The position numbers and the translations under genes are program-made. Shown here piece by piece: positions 21,823-29,127 of a stretch of 39,033 nucleotides of DNA. The notes beneath the pieces are model-generated. The model had not been told where the DNA came from, searched no databases, and saw only the letters and a list, made by a program, of their open reading frames with translations. The stretch is taken from positions 1 to 39,033 of the forward strand of contig CAJYPK010000030.1 of NCBI GenBank assembly GCA_913776615.1. The letters are read 5' to 3'. The stretch is from an uncultured Hymenobacter sp. GTDB lineage: Bacteria > Bacteroidota > Bacteroidia > Cytophagales > Hymenobacteraceae. Position 1 is the stretch's first letter, and every line of letters starts with the position of its first letter.

Positions 21823-22296
21823 CTAGACTACCAGCGTGCAGTGCCGCGTCAGCAGCACGCGCCCCGCCCGCGGTACGCCGGGCGGCGACGAGTTGGCGGC
21901 CGTACCCACGGCCACGCTGGCCGCCAGGGGGGCGGCACGTACGAAGCCCATCCACACCGGCTCGGGCAGGATGGCCGGCGGCAGGTGCGCGGGGGGCTCG
22001 GGCAGCCATTTGGCCAGGCCCGCATCGGCGCTCTGGGCGCTGAGCTTGTGGTGCTGATGGCTGACGTCGCAGCAGCCGTCGGCGCGGCGCTTGCCGCAGG
22101 GGCGGCCGGGCTTGGTCGGGCCGGCGGGGGCCTCGTCGTCGTGGCTGGCCAGCCCCGGTAGGCTAAGGGCCACCGTGCTGCGCCCGCTGATGCGGCAGCG
22201 GTGCCGCTCAGCCGTGAGCCCCACCGACGTAGCCAGCACCATCAGGGCCAGCAAGGCACTCACGAGGCGGTGACGGTAGGGGAGGGGGCGCGACAT
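21823..22296 (-). CDS. Exported Cys/His-rich protein, HYC_CC_PP family-like
   Basis: A 157-residue protein with an N-terminal hydrophobic segment (about 11-28) serving as signal peptide or anchor. After it come HRC (32-34), a CC pair in DGCCDVSHQHHKL, and a proline pair region PPAHLPP. This arrangement resembles the small Bacteroidota family named after its HYC, CC and PP motifs, though the first motif is HRC here. The cysteines and histidines suggest metal binding. It is 78 bases upstream of the TonB receptor gene on the same strand and so is the likely first gene of a three-gene metal unit. A -7 box lies seven bases before the ATG. Confidence 0.7.
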   Translation of the reverse strand: MSRPLPYRHRLVSALLALMVLATSVGLTAERHRCRISGRSTVALSLPGLASHDDEAPAGPTKPGRPCGKRRADGCCDVSHQHHKLSAQSADAGLAKWLPEPPAHLPPAILPEPVWMGFVRAAPLAASVAVGTAANSSPPGVPRAGRVLLTRHCTLVV

Positions 22297-22303
22297 AGCT
22301 CGG

Positions 22304-22311
22304 CAAAGATA
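22304..22311 (-). promoter_or_regulatory. -7 element of the Cys/His-rich protein gene
   Basis: The minus strand reads TATCTTTG, a full match to TAnnTTTG, seven bases before the ATG. The mRNA would have almost no leader. A -33 element is not clear. Confidence 0.45.
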
Positions 22312-22454
22312 CGGTAGGTGGTAAGCGTTGCGGGTGCGGGATTGCGGCGGGAGCGTGCAGAATACGGCAGCGTGCCTTTTGCTTTGAAAAGAGCGGACAT
22401 GTGAATGTAGCGCTTTACCTCCTGAGCACTCACTGTACGGGAATTGAAAATATA

Positions 22455-22540
22455 TCGCCATCCGAACGTGGCGCCTCACCCCCCGGCCCCCTCTCCGAAA
22501 AGGAGAGGGAGAGCCGAACGATTGTTTGCAAGCGGTTTAC
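22455..22540. repeat. Family A element, left half
   Basis: GCGCCTCACCCCCCGGCCCC, then CTCTCCGAAAAGGAGAGGGA, followed by CGATTGTTTGCAAGCGG, a diverged form of the family spacer. The right half is missing. It lies in the 447-base gap 22297-22743, which otherwise holds a terminator (22605-22639), a family F repeat (22712-22743) and no gene. Confidence 0.7.
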
Positions 22541-22604
22541 TGGAATTTCGCGCATCTACTTGTTTTTCACGAAGCCATTCAGCAATTCGCCCTGCGGCGA
22601 GGCA

Positions 22605-22639
22605 TAAAAAAACGGCCAGTCGCCACCGCGACCAGCCGT
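22605..22639 (-). terminator. Intrinsic terminator downstream of the alcohol dehydrogenase gene
   Basis: On the minus strand ACGGCTGGTCGC pairs with GCGACTGGCCGT (two G-T pairs) around a GGTG loop, followed by seven T residues. It is about 105 bases beyond the stop. Confidence 0.8.
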
Positions 22640-22711
22640 TCTCTATCAAAAGCAGATAATCGAACTTCGCCGAGCCCAGTCAGCCCGCCGCCGCAGGCAG
22701 GCGGGCGTATC

Positions 22712-22743
22712 CCCGAAATCCGTTAAATCCGTTAAATCTGCGA
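22712..22743. repeat. Family F repeat directly after the alcohol dehydrogenase stop
   Basis: Read on the minus strand it is TCGCAGATTTAACGGATTTA followed by ACGGATTTCGGGG, starting on the base after the TGA of the gene. Confidence 0.75.
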
Positions 22744-23760
22744 TCAGAGGTTGGCGTCGAGCACGATGCGGTAGTGCGCCTTGCCCGAGCGCAAATGATC
22801 GAGGGCGGCATTGGCCTCGCTCATCGGGAAGTGTTCGGTGAGGGGCTTGATGTCGTGCTGGGCGCAGAAGCGCAGCATCTTGTCAATCTGAGCGCGGTTG
22901 CCGGTGGGAGAAGCCCCGACCGACTGATTGTTGAGCAGCAGCGGGAATACCGACACCGGGATGGGCTCCAGCACGGCCCCCACGATGTGCAGGCGGCCAT
23001 TGGGCTTGAGCATGGCGATGATGTCGTTCCAGTCGAGCGATACGTTGGCCGTGATTAGGATGAAATCAAACGTACGGGCCAGCTTTTTGAGCTCGGCCTT
23101 GTCGGTGCTGGAAGCCGTGCGGGTAGCGCCCAGCTTGTGCGCTTCCTCAATCTTACGCGGGCTGGAGGTGAAGGCAGTAACGTCGCAGCCCCAGGCGCTG
23201 AGAAACTTAACGGCCAGGTGGCCCAGGCCGCCGATGCCGAACACGCCGACGCGGTCGGTGGGCTGCACGTGGTCCATGATAGGAGCGAACACCGTAACGC
23301 CGCCGCAGAGCAGCGGGCCGGCTTCGGCGGCATCGACGCCGTCGGGAATCGGCACGGCCCAGACCCAGTGGCTGCGCACCTGCTGGGCGAAGGCCCCGTG
23401 CCGCCCCACGATGGTGGGCTGCAAGGTGGTGCACATCTGCTGGTCGCCGTTCAGGCAGGGCTCGCAGTGCAGGCAGCTGTGGGCGCTCCAGCCCACGCCC
23501 ACGCGCTGGCCGATTTCGAGGCCCTTCTTGGCGGCTACTTCGCCCAGGCCCACGATACGGCCGATGGCCTCGTGGCCGGGCACGAACGGATAGGAGGCGA
23601 TGCCCCACTCATTGTCGAGCATCGACAAATCGGAGTGGCAGATGCCGCAGTATTCGACGGCGATGTCTACTTCTTCGGCGCCCAGCGGGCCGGGCTCGTA
23701 GCTAAACGGTTCGAGCGGGCCGCGGGCCTGCTTGGCAGCCAGGGCTTTAATTTCAGCCAT
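22744..23760 (-). CDS. Zinc-dependent NAD(P) alcohol dehydrogenase (cinnamyl-alcohol dehydrogenase type)
   Basis: A 338-residue medium-chain dehydrogenase. The catalytic zinc site is Cys38-x-x-Cys-His (CGICHSD) with PGHEAIGRIV; the structural zinc loop is SCLHCEPCLNGDQQMC (four cysteines, about 95-110). The Rossmann motif is GVFGIGGLGHLAVKF (about 178-192). This pattern fits the CAD/YahK group, which reduces aldehydes with NADPH. The physiological substrate is unknown. It is 80 bases downstream of the SGNH hydrolase gene on the same strand, at the end of the carbohydrate cluster, and may be independent of it. Confidence 0.92.
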   Translation of the reverse strand: MAEIKALAAKQARGPLEPFSYEPGPLGAEEVDIAVEYCGICHSDLSMLDNEWGIASYPFVPGHEAIGRIVGLGEVAAKKGLEIGQRVGVGWSAHSCLHCEPCLNGDQQMCTTLQPTIVGRHGAFAQQVRSHWVWAVPIPDGVDAAEAGPLLCGGVTVFAPIMDHVQPTDRVGVFGIGGLGHLAVKFLSAWGCDVTAFTSSPRKIEEAHKLGATRTASSTDKAELKKLARTFDFILITANVSLDWNDIIAMLKPNGRLHIVGAVLEPIPVSVFPLLLNNQSVGASPTGNRAQIDKMLRFCAQHDIKPLTEHFPMSEANAALDHLRSGKAHYRIVLDANL

Positions 23761-23840
23761 TGGAAGAGAAAGGGAGGTTGGTAAAGAGAAGAAAAAGAGT
23801 ACAAGAGCCCACCTGCGTGGGCTGGTATTCTCCCCAACCG

Positions 23841-24815
23841 CTACCTGCCCCGCAGGTTTTGGCCACGGGCTAGCCCCGGGCCCGCCAGCACCTGCTCGTA
23901 GGCGATTTTTTGCAGCTGCACGGCGACTGCCGGCGCGATGCCGAGGGCGGCGGCGGCCTGCTCGCCGGCCCCGAGCTTGCGCGGGTCGTAGCCGGTTACT
24001 TCGGCCAGCACCACGCAGGCGTTGAGGTAGGCCCCGTAGATGCTGGGGTGGTAGTGGTCGCGGCCCCAGAGGTCGATTTTGCCGGGCTCGGCGGCGTCGT
24101 AAGGATTGGGGTCGGCCACGCCCTGGCGCACGGCGCGCAGCCAGGCATCACCGGCCGGGGCCACGCCGGCGAAGTGTTTGTCCCGCGCAGCTTCCTGGTA
24201 GTAAGCGTGGTGCAAGTCGGCGGTCATGGAATCGAGGGGCAGGCCGGAGTAGCCTTTGCCGGCGGGATAGGTCTGGTCGGCCCGCGCCCAGGTTTGGTAG
24301 AGATATACCTTGGCCCGCGGGCTGGCCTGGTGCACGGCCTGCTCCAGCTTGGTGGCGTACTCGTAGAAGCGGGCCGGCTGGCCGCCGTGGCGGGCGGGCA
24401 CGGGGCCGGTGCTGTAGTCGTGCATGATTACCTTATCCCACTTCGGCTGCTGGATGACGGCCAGCGCGCTGTCGTAGTGAAATTTCAGCGTTTGCCCGCT
24501 GATGGCCTCCAGGTGCACCTCGTAATGGAGGCCCGCCTCGTCGGTCAGCTTTTTAAAAATACCCGGGATGCCGCCCCACGGCCCGGCCTCGTGCTCGTAC
24601 TGGCGGCGACGCTGGCCAGTGCGATTAGGTTGAAAATTCTCGTCGGTGATGGCGGCGGCGTTGTACGTCAGCACCGGCTCGAAGGCCCCGTGAAAAAAGC
24701 TGTTGCCGACGAAAAGAATAACGACGGGCTTGGGAGCGGCGGGCGGGGGAGCGGTGGCGTGGCCAGCGGTGGCAGTAGCCACCAGCAGCCCGAGCAGCGG
24801 CAGGTAAGGGCGCAT
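23841..24815 (-). CDS. Exported SGNH/GDSL-like hydrolase
   Basis: A 324-residue protein with a signal peptide (MRPYLPLLGLLVATATAGHA). The SGNH pattern is visible: block I GNSFFHG with the likely nucleophile Ser39, a block II glycine in HLEAISGQTL, and block V DHYHPSIYGAYLNA with the Asp-x-x-His pair, giving a catalytic triad. GNSF in place of GDSL resembles the DUF4886 branch. Such enzymes are esterases or deacetylases, often acting on acylated polysaccharides. It is 41 bases downstream of the esterase gene and probably cotranscribed, which suggests joint removal of acyl groups from a glycan. The substrate is not known. Confidence 0.8.
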   Translation of the reverse strand: MRPYLPLLGLLVATATAGHATAPPPAAPKPVVILFVGNSFFHGAFEPVLTYNAAAITDENFQPNRTGQRRRQYEHEAGPWGGIPGIFKKLTDEAGLHYEVHLEAISGQTLKFHYDSALAVIQQPKWDKVIMHDYSTGPVPARHGGQPARFYEYATKLEQAVHQASPRAKVYLYQTWARADQTYPAGKGYSGLPLDSMTADLHHAYYQEAARDKHFAGVAPAGDAWLRAVRQGVADPNPYDAAEPGKIDLWGRDHYHPSIYGAYLNACVVLAEVTGYDPRKLGAGEQAAAALGIAPAVAVQLQKIAYEQVLAGPGLARGQNLRGR

Positions 24816-24856
24816 GGGAATCAGTGATTAGGGGCGGCGTGCTAGCCGCTGCGAGA

Positions 24857-25915
24857 TTAATTCGTAAAATCCAGGTGCCGATTGAAAAACGGCAGCACCT
24901 GCTGGTACATGCGCCCGGTGGGACCCATGATGCGGCTACCGTGGGTGCCCTCGTACTCTTCGGCCGTGTGTTGGATACCGTACACGGTCAGTAAATTACT
25001 GAATTGGCGGCAGGTGGGCGGAATGTGCTTCACCTCGTCTTGGGCGCCCCAGTCGAAGGCCAGCGCCCGCAGTTGGCGCAGGGCCGCCGGGCGAATGGGC
25101 AGCGTGTAGAGCGGCGAGGCCAGCACCCAGCGCGTCAGCACGGCCTCGCGCCGGATTAGGCTGTCGGCCCCCAGCGAGCCGGGGAAATTGGCCCCGAACG
25201 GCGCGGCCTTGGGATTGGGCGAAAAGGCGCGGGCCAGCGACACAGCCGCCAGGGAAGTGTGGCTGCGCTGCACCTCGGCCGCGCTGCGGGCCCGCAGGGC
25301 CGGCCCCACGCCCGGGCCGGGCAGGTAGCTGGGGTGCGGCCCCAGGAAGGCCGGGCTCAGGGCGTAGGCGGCGGCCCAGGTGCCAGGGTAAGCCAGGGCC
25401 AGCCGCAGGGTGCCCCCGCCGCCCATTGAGTGGCCGGCCAGTCCCCGGCTGCCGGGCCGGGCCAGGGTGCGAAACTGCTTGTCGATGAACGTAATGAGCT
25501 CGCGGGCGGTGAAGTCGGCCCAGGGGCCGTTGGTGGCCGAGTTGACGTACCAACTGCCGCCGAAGCGAGTTTGCTCGTTGGGCACCACCACGATGAGGGG
25601 GCGGATTTGCCCGGCCGCAATTGCTTGGTCGAGCAGGGCTTTCATGCCGTCCTGGTTGAAAATCAGGCTGTCGTTCCAGGTGAAGCCGTGCAGGTAGTAC
25701 AGCACCGGGTAGCGCTGGCCGGGGCTGGCCTCGTAGCCGGGCGGCAGGTACACGCTCACGCGCCGGCGCGGATTTTCGTCGCCGGGGTTGCCGCGCAGGA
25801 GCTTGGAGTCGAGGTGCGTGACGACCACGCGGCCGGCGGGCGGGGGCGTTTGGGCGGCCAGCCGGAGGCTGATTAAGAAGACGAGTAGTAGGGATGGCAG
25901 CCGCTTAAATTTCAT
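24857..25915 (-). CDS. Exported alpha/beta-hydrolase esterase (esterase D/feruloyl-esterase-like)
   Basis: A 352-residue protein with a signal peptide (MKFKRLPSLLLVFLISLRLAAQ). It is a PF00756-type esterase: RRVSVYLPPGYEASPGQRYPV, YYLHGFTWNDS, the nucleophile elbow GHSMGGGGTLRLAL, AFDWGAQDE for the acid region and EYEGTHGSRI for the histidine. Members include feruloyl and acetyl-xylan esterases and enterobactin hydrolases. In this cluster a role in de-esterifying a polysaccharide is plausible. The start at 25915 is chosen because the signal peptide begins there; the frame is open to 25984 through part of a repeat. The SGNH gene follows on the same strand. Confidence 0.88.
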   Translation of the reverse strand: MKFKRLPSLLLVFLISLRLAAQTPPPAGRVVVTHLDSKLLRGNPGDENPRRRVSVYLPPGYEASPGQRYPVLYYLHGFTWNDSLIFNQDGMKALLDQAIAAGQIRPLIVVVPNEQTRFGGSWYVNSATNGPWADFTARELITFIDKQFRTLARPGSRGLAGHSMGGGGTLRLALAYPGTWAAAYALSPAFLGPHPSYLPGPGVGPALRARSAAEVQRSHTSLAAVSLARAFSPNPKAAPFGANFPGSLGADSLIRREAVLTRWVLASPLYTLPIRPAALRQLRALAFDWGAQDEVKHIPPTCRQFSNLLTVYGIQHTAEEYEGTHGSRIMGPTGRMYQQVLPFFNRHLDFTN

Positions 25916-25931
25916 ATGATTAGTTGAAAAA

Positions 25932-26027
25932 ACGCCCGTCATGCTGAGCTTGCGAAGCATCTTATCGCGTTGGAATGAATTCATCCTAACCTGACAAGAT
26001 GCTTCGCAGGCTCAGCATGACAGGCGT
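25932..26027. repeat. Family B hairpin repeat upstream of the esterase gene
   Basis: ACGCCCGTCATGCTGAGCTT and its inverted copy (GGCTCAGCATGACAGGCGT) form long arms with a loop of about 36 bases. It ends 16 bases before the ATG of the esterase on the minus strand. Confidence 0.8.
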
Positions 26028-26076
26028 TATTGATCGTATTTATCAGGTGAATGTATTTCCTTCATTTGTCTGGACT

Positions 26077-26153
26077 GTAACACCAAGCTCCAGCTTGGTG
26101 ATGCGCTCGGCGGGCGCGTCCTACCGCATCACCAAGCTGGAGCTTGGTGTTAC
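26077..26153. repeat. Family D-like palindrome between the GH5 and esterase genes
   Basis: GTAACACCAAGCTCCAGCTT, continued GGTGATGCG, forms a perfect 29-bp inverted repeat (26077-26105 with 26125-26153) around a 19-base loop. The arms contain an inner palindrome. It lies in the 293-base gap 25916-26208, which otherwise holds only the family B repeat. Confidence 0.85.
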
Positions 26154-26208
26154 CCCTCAATAATTTTACTGAAGTGAGAGACGCTATAAACTAGGTGTTA
26201 ACAAGTAG

Positions 26209-27510
26209 CTACTTCTTCAACTCCGCCTTCAGCGCCGCGATGACCTCGGGGTTGGGCACGCAGTTCCTGAACTTGATATTCTCCAGAATAATCGGCAGGT
26301 CGGCGGCGCTTTTGACATCGACGAGGTAGGGCGGCTTGATGCGTAGCAGGGCGGCGATGGGCTTGTCGTTGAAGCGCTTGTAAGTCCAGTTGCACCAGCC
26401 GATGCCGACGCTGTTGAGGTTGTGGGCGGCCTCGCCCATCCACTGAGCCGAGTTTTCGCCGGTTTCGCCAACCCATACCGGCACTTGCTGGGCTTCGCGG
26501 AAATGCACGAGGTTGGCGAGGGTACCGAGCTGATTGGCGTCGGGGTTGCTGGCGTCCAGGGCGTTGCTGAGCGGATACTTGGGCAGGATGCTGTAGCGGT
26601 GCGAGTTGTAGACGAGGTTTTCCGGATGGGTGAAGGTCTTTTTCTCGATGCCGTTGTAGTTGTTGCCGAAGCCGTTGCCTTCGAGCAGCAGCAGGTGGTG
26701 GTCGCCCGCGGCCCGCACCGTGTTGATGAGCTTCTCGAACATGGCCTGAATGGGCGGGTTGCCGCCGGGCACGTTGTTGGGCTCGTTGATGAGGTCGTAC
26801 ATGGCGATGCGGCCGTCGTTTTTGTAGCGGCGGGCCAGCGTGGCCCACAGGCCGTTGGTGATTTCCTGGTACACCGGCTCGTTCCAGAAGTCGTTGGCTT
26901 GCAGGGCGTCGGCAATGTTGGTGTCGGTACCCTGGGCGCCGGGCGCGGCGTGGAGGTCGAGCACCACGTAGAGCTTGTTGGCCGCGCACCAAGCCAGCGT
27001 TTGGTCAATGAGGCGAATGGCTTCGAGCTTGGCGGGCTCCTGAAACAGTTCACCTTTTTGCTGCCACTGCTTGAGCTGGGCCACGTAGTCGGCGTAGGGC
27101 ACGGTGCCGCGGATGACGCCGTTGCGCACGGCGCGCTGGGCCGGGGTCAGAAACAAATCGTAGTGCAGCGGCAGCCGGATGCAGTTAAAGCCCTGCTGGG
27201 CAATGAAGTCGATGTCAGCCTTAGTGATGAAGTTGTCGCGGTACTGCCGGTAGAATTTTTCCACCTGCGCGTCGCTCAGGCCAGCCTGGTAGAGCACCTT
27301 TTTCACCGAGCCCTGGGTGCCGCCGTAGCCGGGCTTCATCATGTAGCCTTCCTGCAAAAGCCAGCCGCCGAGGTTCATGCCTTGCAGCAGTACTTCGCGG
27401 TGCTGGCCGTCCACGATTTTGGAGCCTTCGGCGCGGAGCAGGGGGCTGGTGGTAGTTTGGGCGAGGGTTAGGGTGGGCAGGGCTAGCAGATAGAGTAGCA
27501 GGCTTTTCAT
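26209..27510 (-). CDS. Glycoside hydrolase family 5 enzyme, probable exo-beta-glucanase
   Basis: A 433-residue protein with a signal peptide (MKSLLLYLLALPTLTLAQ). The barrel begins QGMNLGGWLLQEGYM, which recalls fungal exo-beta-1,3-glucanases of GH5 (GVNLGGWLVLE). The expected acid/base is Glu243 in DLINEPNN and the nucleophile Glu349 in WVGETGEN. FNCIRLPLHYD, LYVVLDLHAAPGAQG and YNSHRYSI are also typical. GH5 enzymes of this type cleave beta-glucans from the end. It is downstream of three GH30 genes on the same strand but is separated from them by a 37-bp perfect palindrome, so it may be expressed differently. The subfamily assignment is tentative. Confidence 0.9.
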   Translation of the reverse strand: MKSLLLYLLALPTLTLAQTTTSPLLRAEGSKIVDGQHREVLLQGMNLGGWLLQEGYMMKPGYGGTQGSVKKVLYQAGLSDAQVEKFYRQYRDNFITKADIDFIAQQGFNCIRLPLHYDLFLTPAQRAVRNGVIRGTVPYADYVAQLKQWQQKGELFQEPAKLEAIRLIDQTLAWCAANKLYVVLDLHAAPGAQGTDTNIADALQANDFWNEPVYQEITNGLWATLARRYKNDGRIAMYDLINEPNNVPGGNPPIQAMFEKLINTVRAAGDHHLLLLEGNGFGNNYNGIEKKTFTHPENLVYNSHRYSILPKYPLSNALDASNPDANQLGTLANLVHFREAQQVPVWVGETGENSAQWMGEAAHNLNSVGIGWCNWTYKRFNDKPIAALLRIKPPYLVDVKSAADLPIILENIKFRNCVPNPEVIAALKAELKK

Positions 27511-27527
27511 AGTGGGGAGGAAAAGGG

Positions 27528-27619
27528 TTTAGCACAGAGTTAGGGGAGTAAAAAGGAGTTTCACAAAGAGCTATTGCACTCCGTGAAACTCCTTTTTACT
27601 CCCCTAACTCTGTGCTAAA
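27528..27619. repeat. 37-bp perfect inverted repeat between GH30 and GH5 genes
   Basis: TTTAGCACAGAGTTAGGGGA continued to 27564 is the exact reverse complement of 27583-27619, with an 18-base loop. It ends four bases after the stop of the GH30 gene on the minus strand and ends 18 bases before the GH5 start. The perfect match of 37 pairs suggests recent origin or strong selection. It does not resemble families A to F. Confidence 0.9.
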
Positions 27620-27622
27620 AAG

Positions 27623-29083
27623 TTAGTTAAGTACGTAAGTCGCCATCGAGTGGGGCGCGGCGGTGGCGCTGGCGGCCTGGCCCTTGATCCAGAGCTGAAA
27701 CTCCTGGGGCTTGTCGGCGCTGTTCATCACGACCACGGCCAGCTTGCCGTCGGCGTTGCGGAAGGCGGTGGCTTGCAGCCAGTCGCGGTTGGTGGTGGTG
27801 GCCACGCGCTTGGCGCCGGGGCGCACGAACTTCGAGAAGTGCCCGATGTAGTAGTAGGCGTTGGTGTAGATGAGCTTACCAGCCTTGGTATCGGCGATGA
27901 CGGGCGCGAAGCAGAAGTTGCCCACGTGGTTGGGGCCGCCGGTCTCGTCGAGCAAGATGTTCCAGTCGGTCCAGCCCACGGTGCCGGCGTTGAAGTCGTT
28001 GATCATGGAGTTGCCGTAGCGCTCGCCCAGCTTCCAGTCGTTGACTTGGTCAAACTTGAAGTTTTCCACGCAGCCCTCGGTGAACATGAGGTTAGTATTC
28101 GGAAACGCCTCCTTTACCCGGCGCTCGTTGTCGAAGAGCGGGCCGCTGGTGGTCCAGGTTTCGTACCAGTGGTAGCCGATGCCCCACACGTACTTGGCGG
28201 CGGCCGGGTCGTCGAGCACGGTGCTGGCGCGCTGGTAGAGCAGGTCGCGGTTGTGGTCCCAGGCGATGAGCTTTTTGCCGCCCAGCCCGGCCTTGGCCAG
28301 CGTCGGCCCGAGGTAGCCCTTGATGAAGTCGCGCTCCTCCTCGGCCGTGTAGAGGCACGATTCCCACTTCTGGGTGGCCATCGGCTCGTTCTGCACCGAC
28401 AGGCCCCAGATGGGAATGCCCATCTTCTCGTAGGTCTGAATAAACTTCACGTAGTGCTCGGCCCAGGGCTGGCGAAACTGCGGCAGCAGCTTGCCGCCGT
28501 GCAGCAGGTCGTGGTTGGTTTTCATCCAGGCCGGCGGGCTCCAGGGGCTCACGAACAGCGGCAGCTTGCCGCCCGCCGCCGCCGTGGCCTGCCGGATGAG
28601 CGGAATCTTGTACTGCTCGTCGTGCTTCACGCTAAACGACTTGAGACTAACGTCGTTATCGGCTACGTAGGTATAGCTGCCGCTCGAAAAGTCGCAGCTG
28701 GCAATGTTGGTGCGGGCCAGCGAATAGCCGATGCCCTGGCTGGGGCTGTAGTACGCTTGCAGTAGTTCCTGCTGCTGGGCCTTGGGCAGCTTGGCAAATA
28801 CCTCGGCCGAGGCGTCGGTGAGCGCCCCGCCGATGCCGAGCAGGGTCTGAAACTGGTGGCCGGGATCCACGAACACGCATACCTGGGTTTCGACGGGCTG
28901 GGCGGCGGGGGCGAAGCTGAGCGCCGGGCCGGGGGCCAGCCGCTGGCTCGTGCCCTGGGCGGTAATGAACGCCTGCGCCTGTTTGCCGGCGGCGGAGTAG
29001 GGAGAGTTGGCAGTCTGGGCGGCGGCCGGGGCGAGCCCGGCGGCCGCCGCCAGCAGCGCGGCCGGCAGGAGCTTGGTAGTCAT
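27623..29083 (-). CDS. Glycoside hydrolase family 30 enzyme (diverged copy)
   Basis: A 486-residue protein with a signal peptide (MTTKLLPAALLAAAAGLAPAAAQ). The GH30 barrel shows FQTLLGIGGALTDASAEVF, RTNIASCDFSSGSYTYVADND, FVSPWSPPAWMKTN, the acid/base Glu233 in LSVQNEPMA and the nucleophile Glu336 in LMFTEGCVEN. NWILLDETGGPNH-type residues precede the beta-sandwich side domain. Bacterial GH30 enzymes include glucosylceramidases, beta-1,6-glucanases and xylanases; the exact activity is open. Compared with its two upstream neighbours it has a different N-terminus and lacks the GGCTxCLGA segment. The start at 29083 is used because the signal peptide begins there. The gap to the upstream gene is 44 bases. 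Confidence 0.92.
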   Translation of the reverse strand: MTTKLLPAALLAAAAGLAPAAAQTANSPYSAAGKQAQAFITAQGTSQRLAPGPALSFAPAAQPVETQVCVFVDPGHQFQTLLGIGGALTDASAEVFAKLPKAQQQELLQAYYSPSQGIGYSLARTNIASCDFSSGSYTYVADNDVSLKSFSVKHDEQYKIPLIRQATAAAGGKLPLFVSPWSPPAWMKTNHDLLHGGKLLPQFRQPWAEHYVKFIQTYEKMGIPIWGLSVQNEPMATQKWESCLYTAEEERDFIKGYLGPTLAKAGLGGKKLIAWDHNRDLLYQRASTVLDDPAAAKYVWGIGYHWYETWTTSGPLFDNERRVKEAFPNTNLMFTEGCVENFKFDQVNDWKLGERYGNSMINDFNAGTVGWTDWNILLDETGGPNHVGNFCFAPVIADTKAGKLIYTNAYYYIGHFSKFVRPGAKRVATTTNRDWLQATAFRNADGKLAVVVMNSADKPQEFQLWIKGQAASATAAPHSMATYVLN

Positions 29084-29127
29084 CAAGATGAAAGCGGGTG
29101 GGAAAAGGAAAGCCGACGCGGGCGGCG

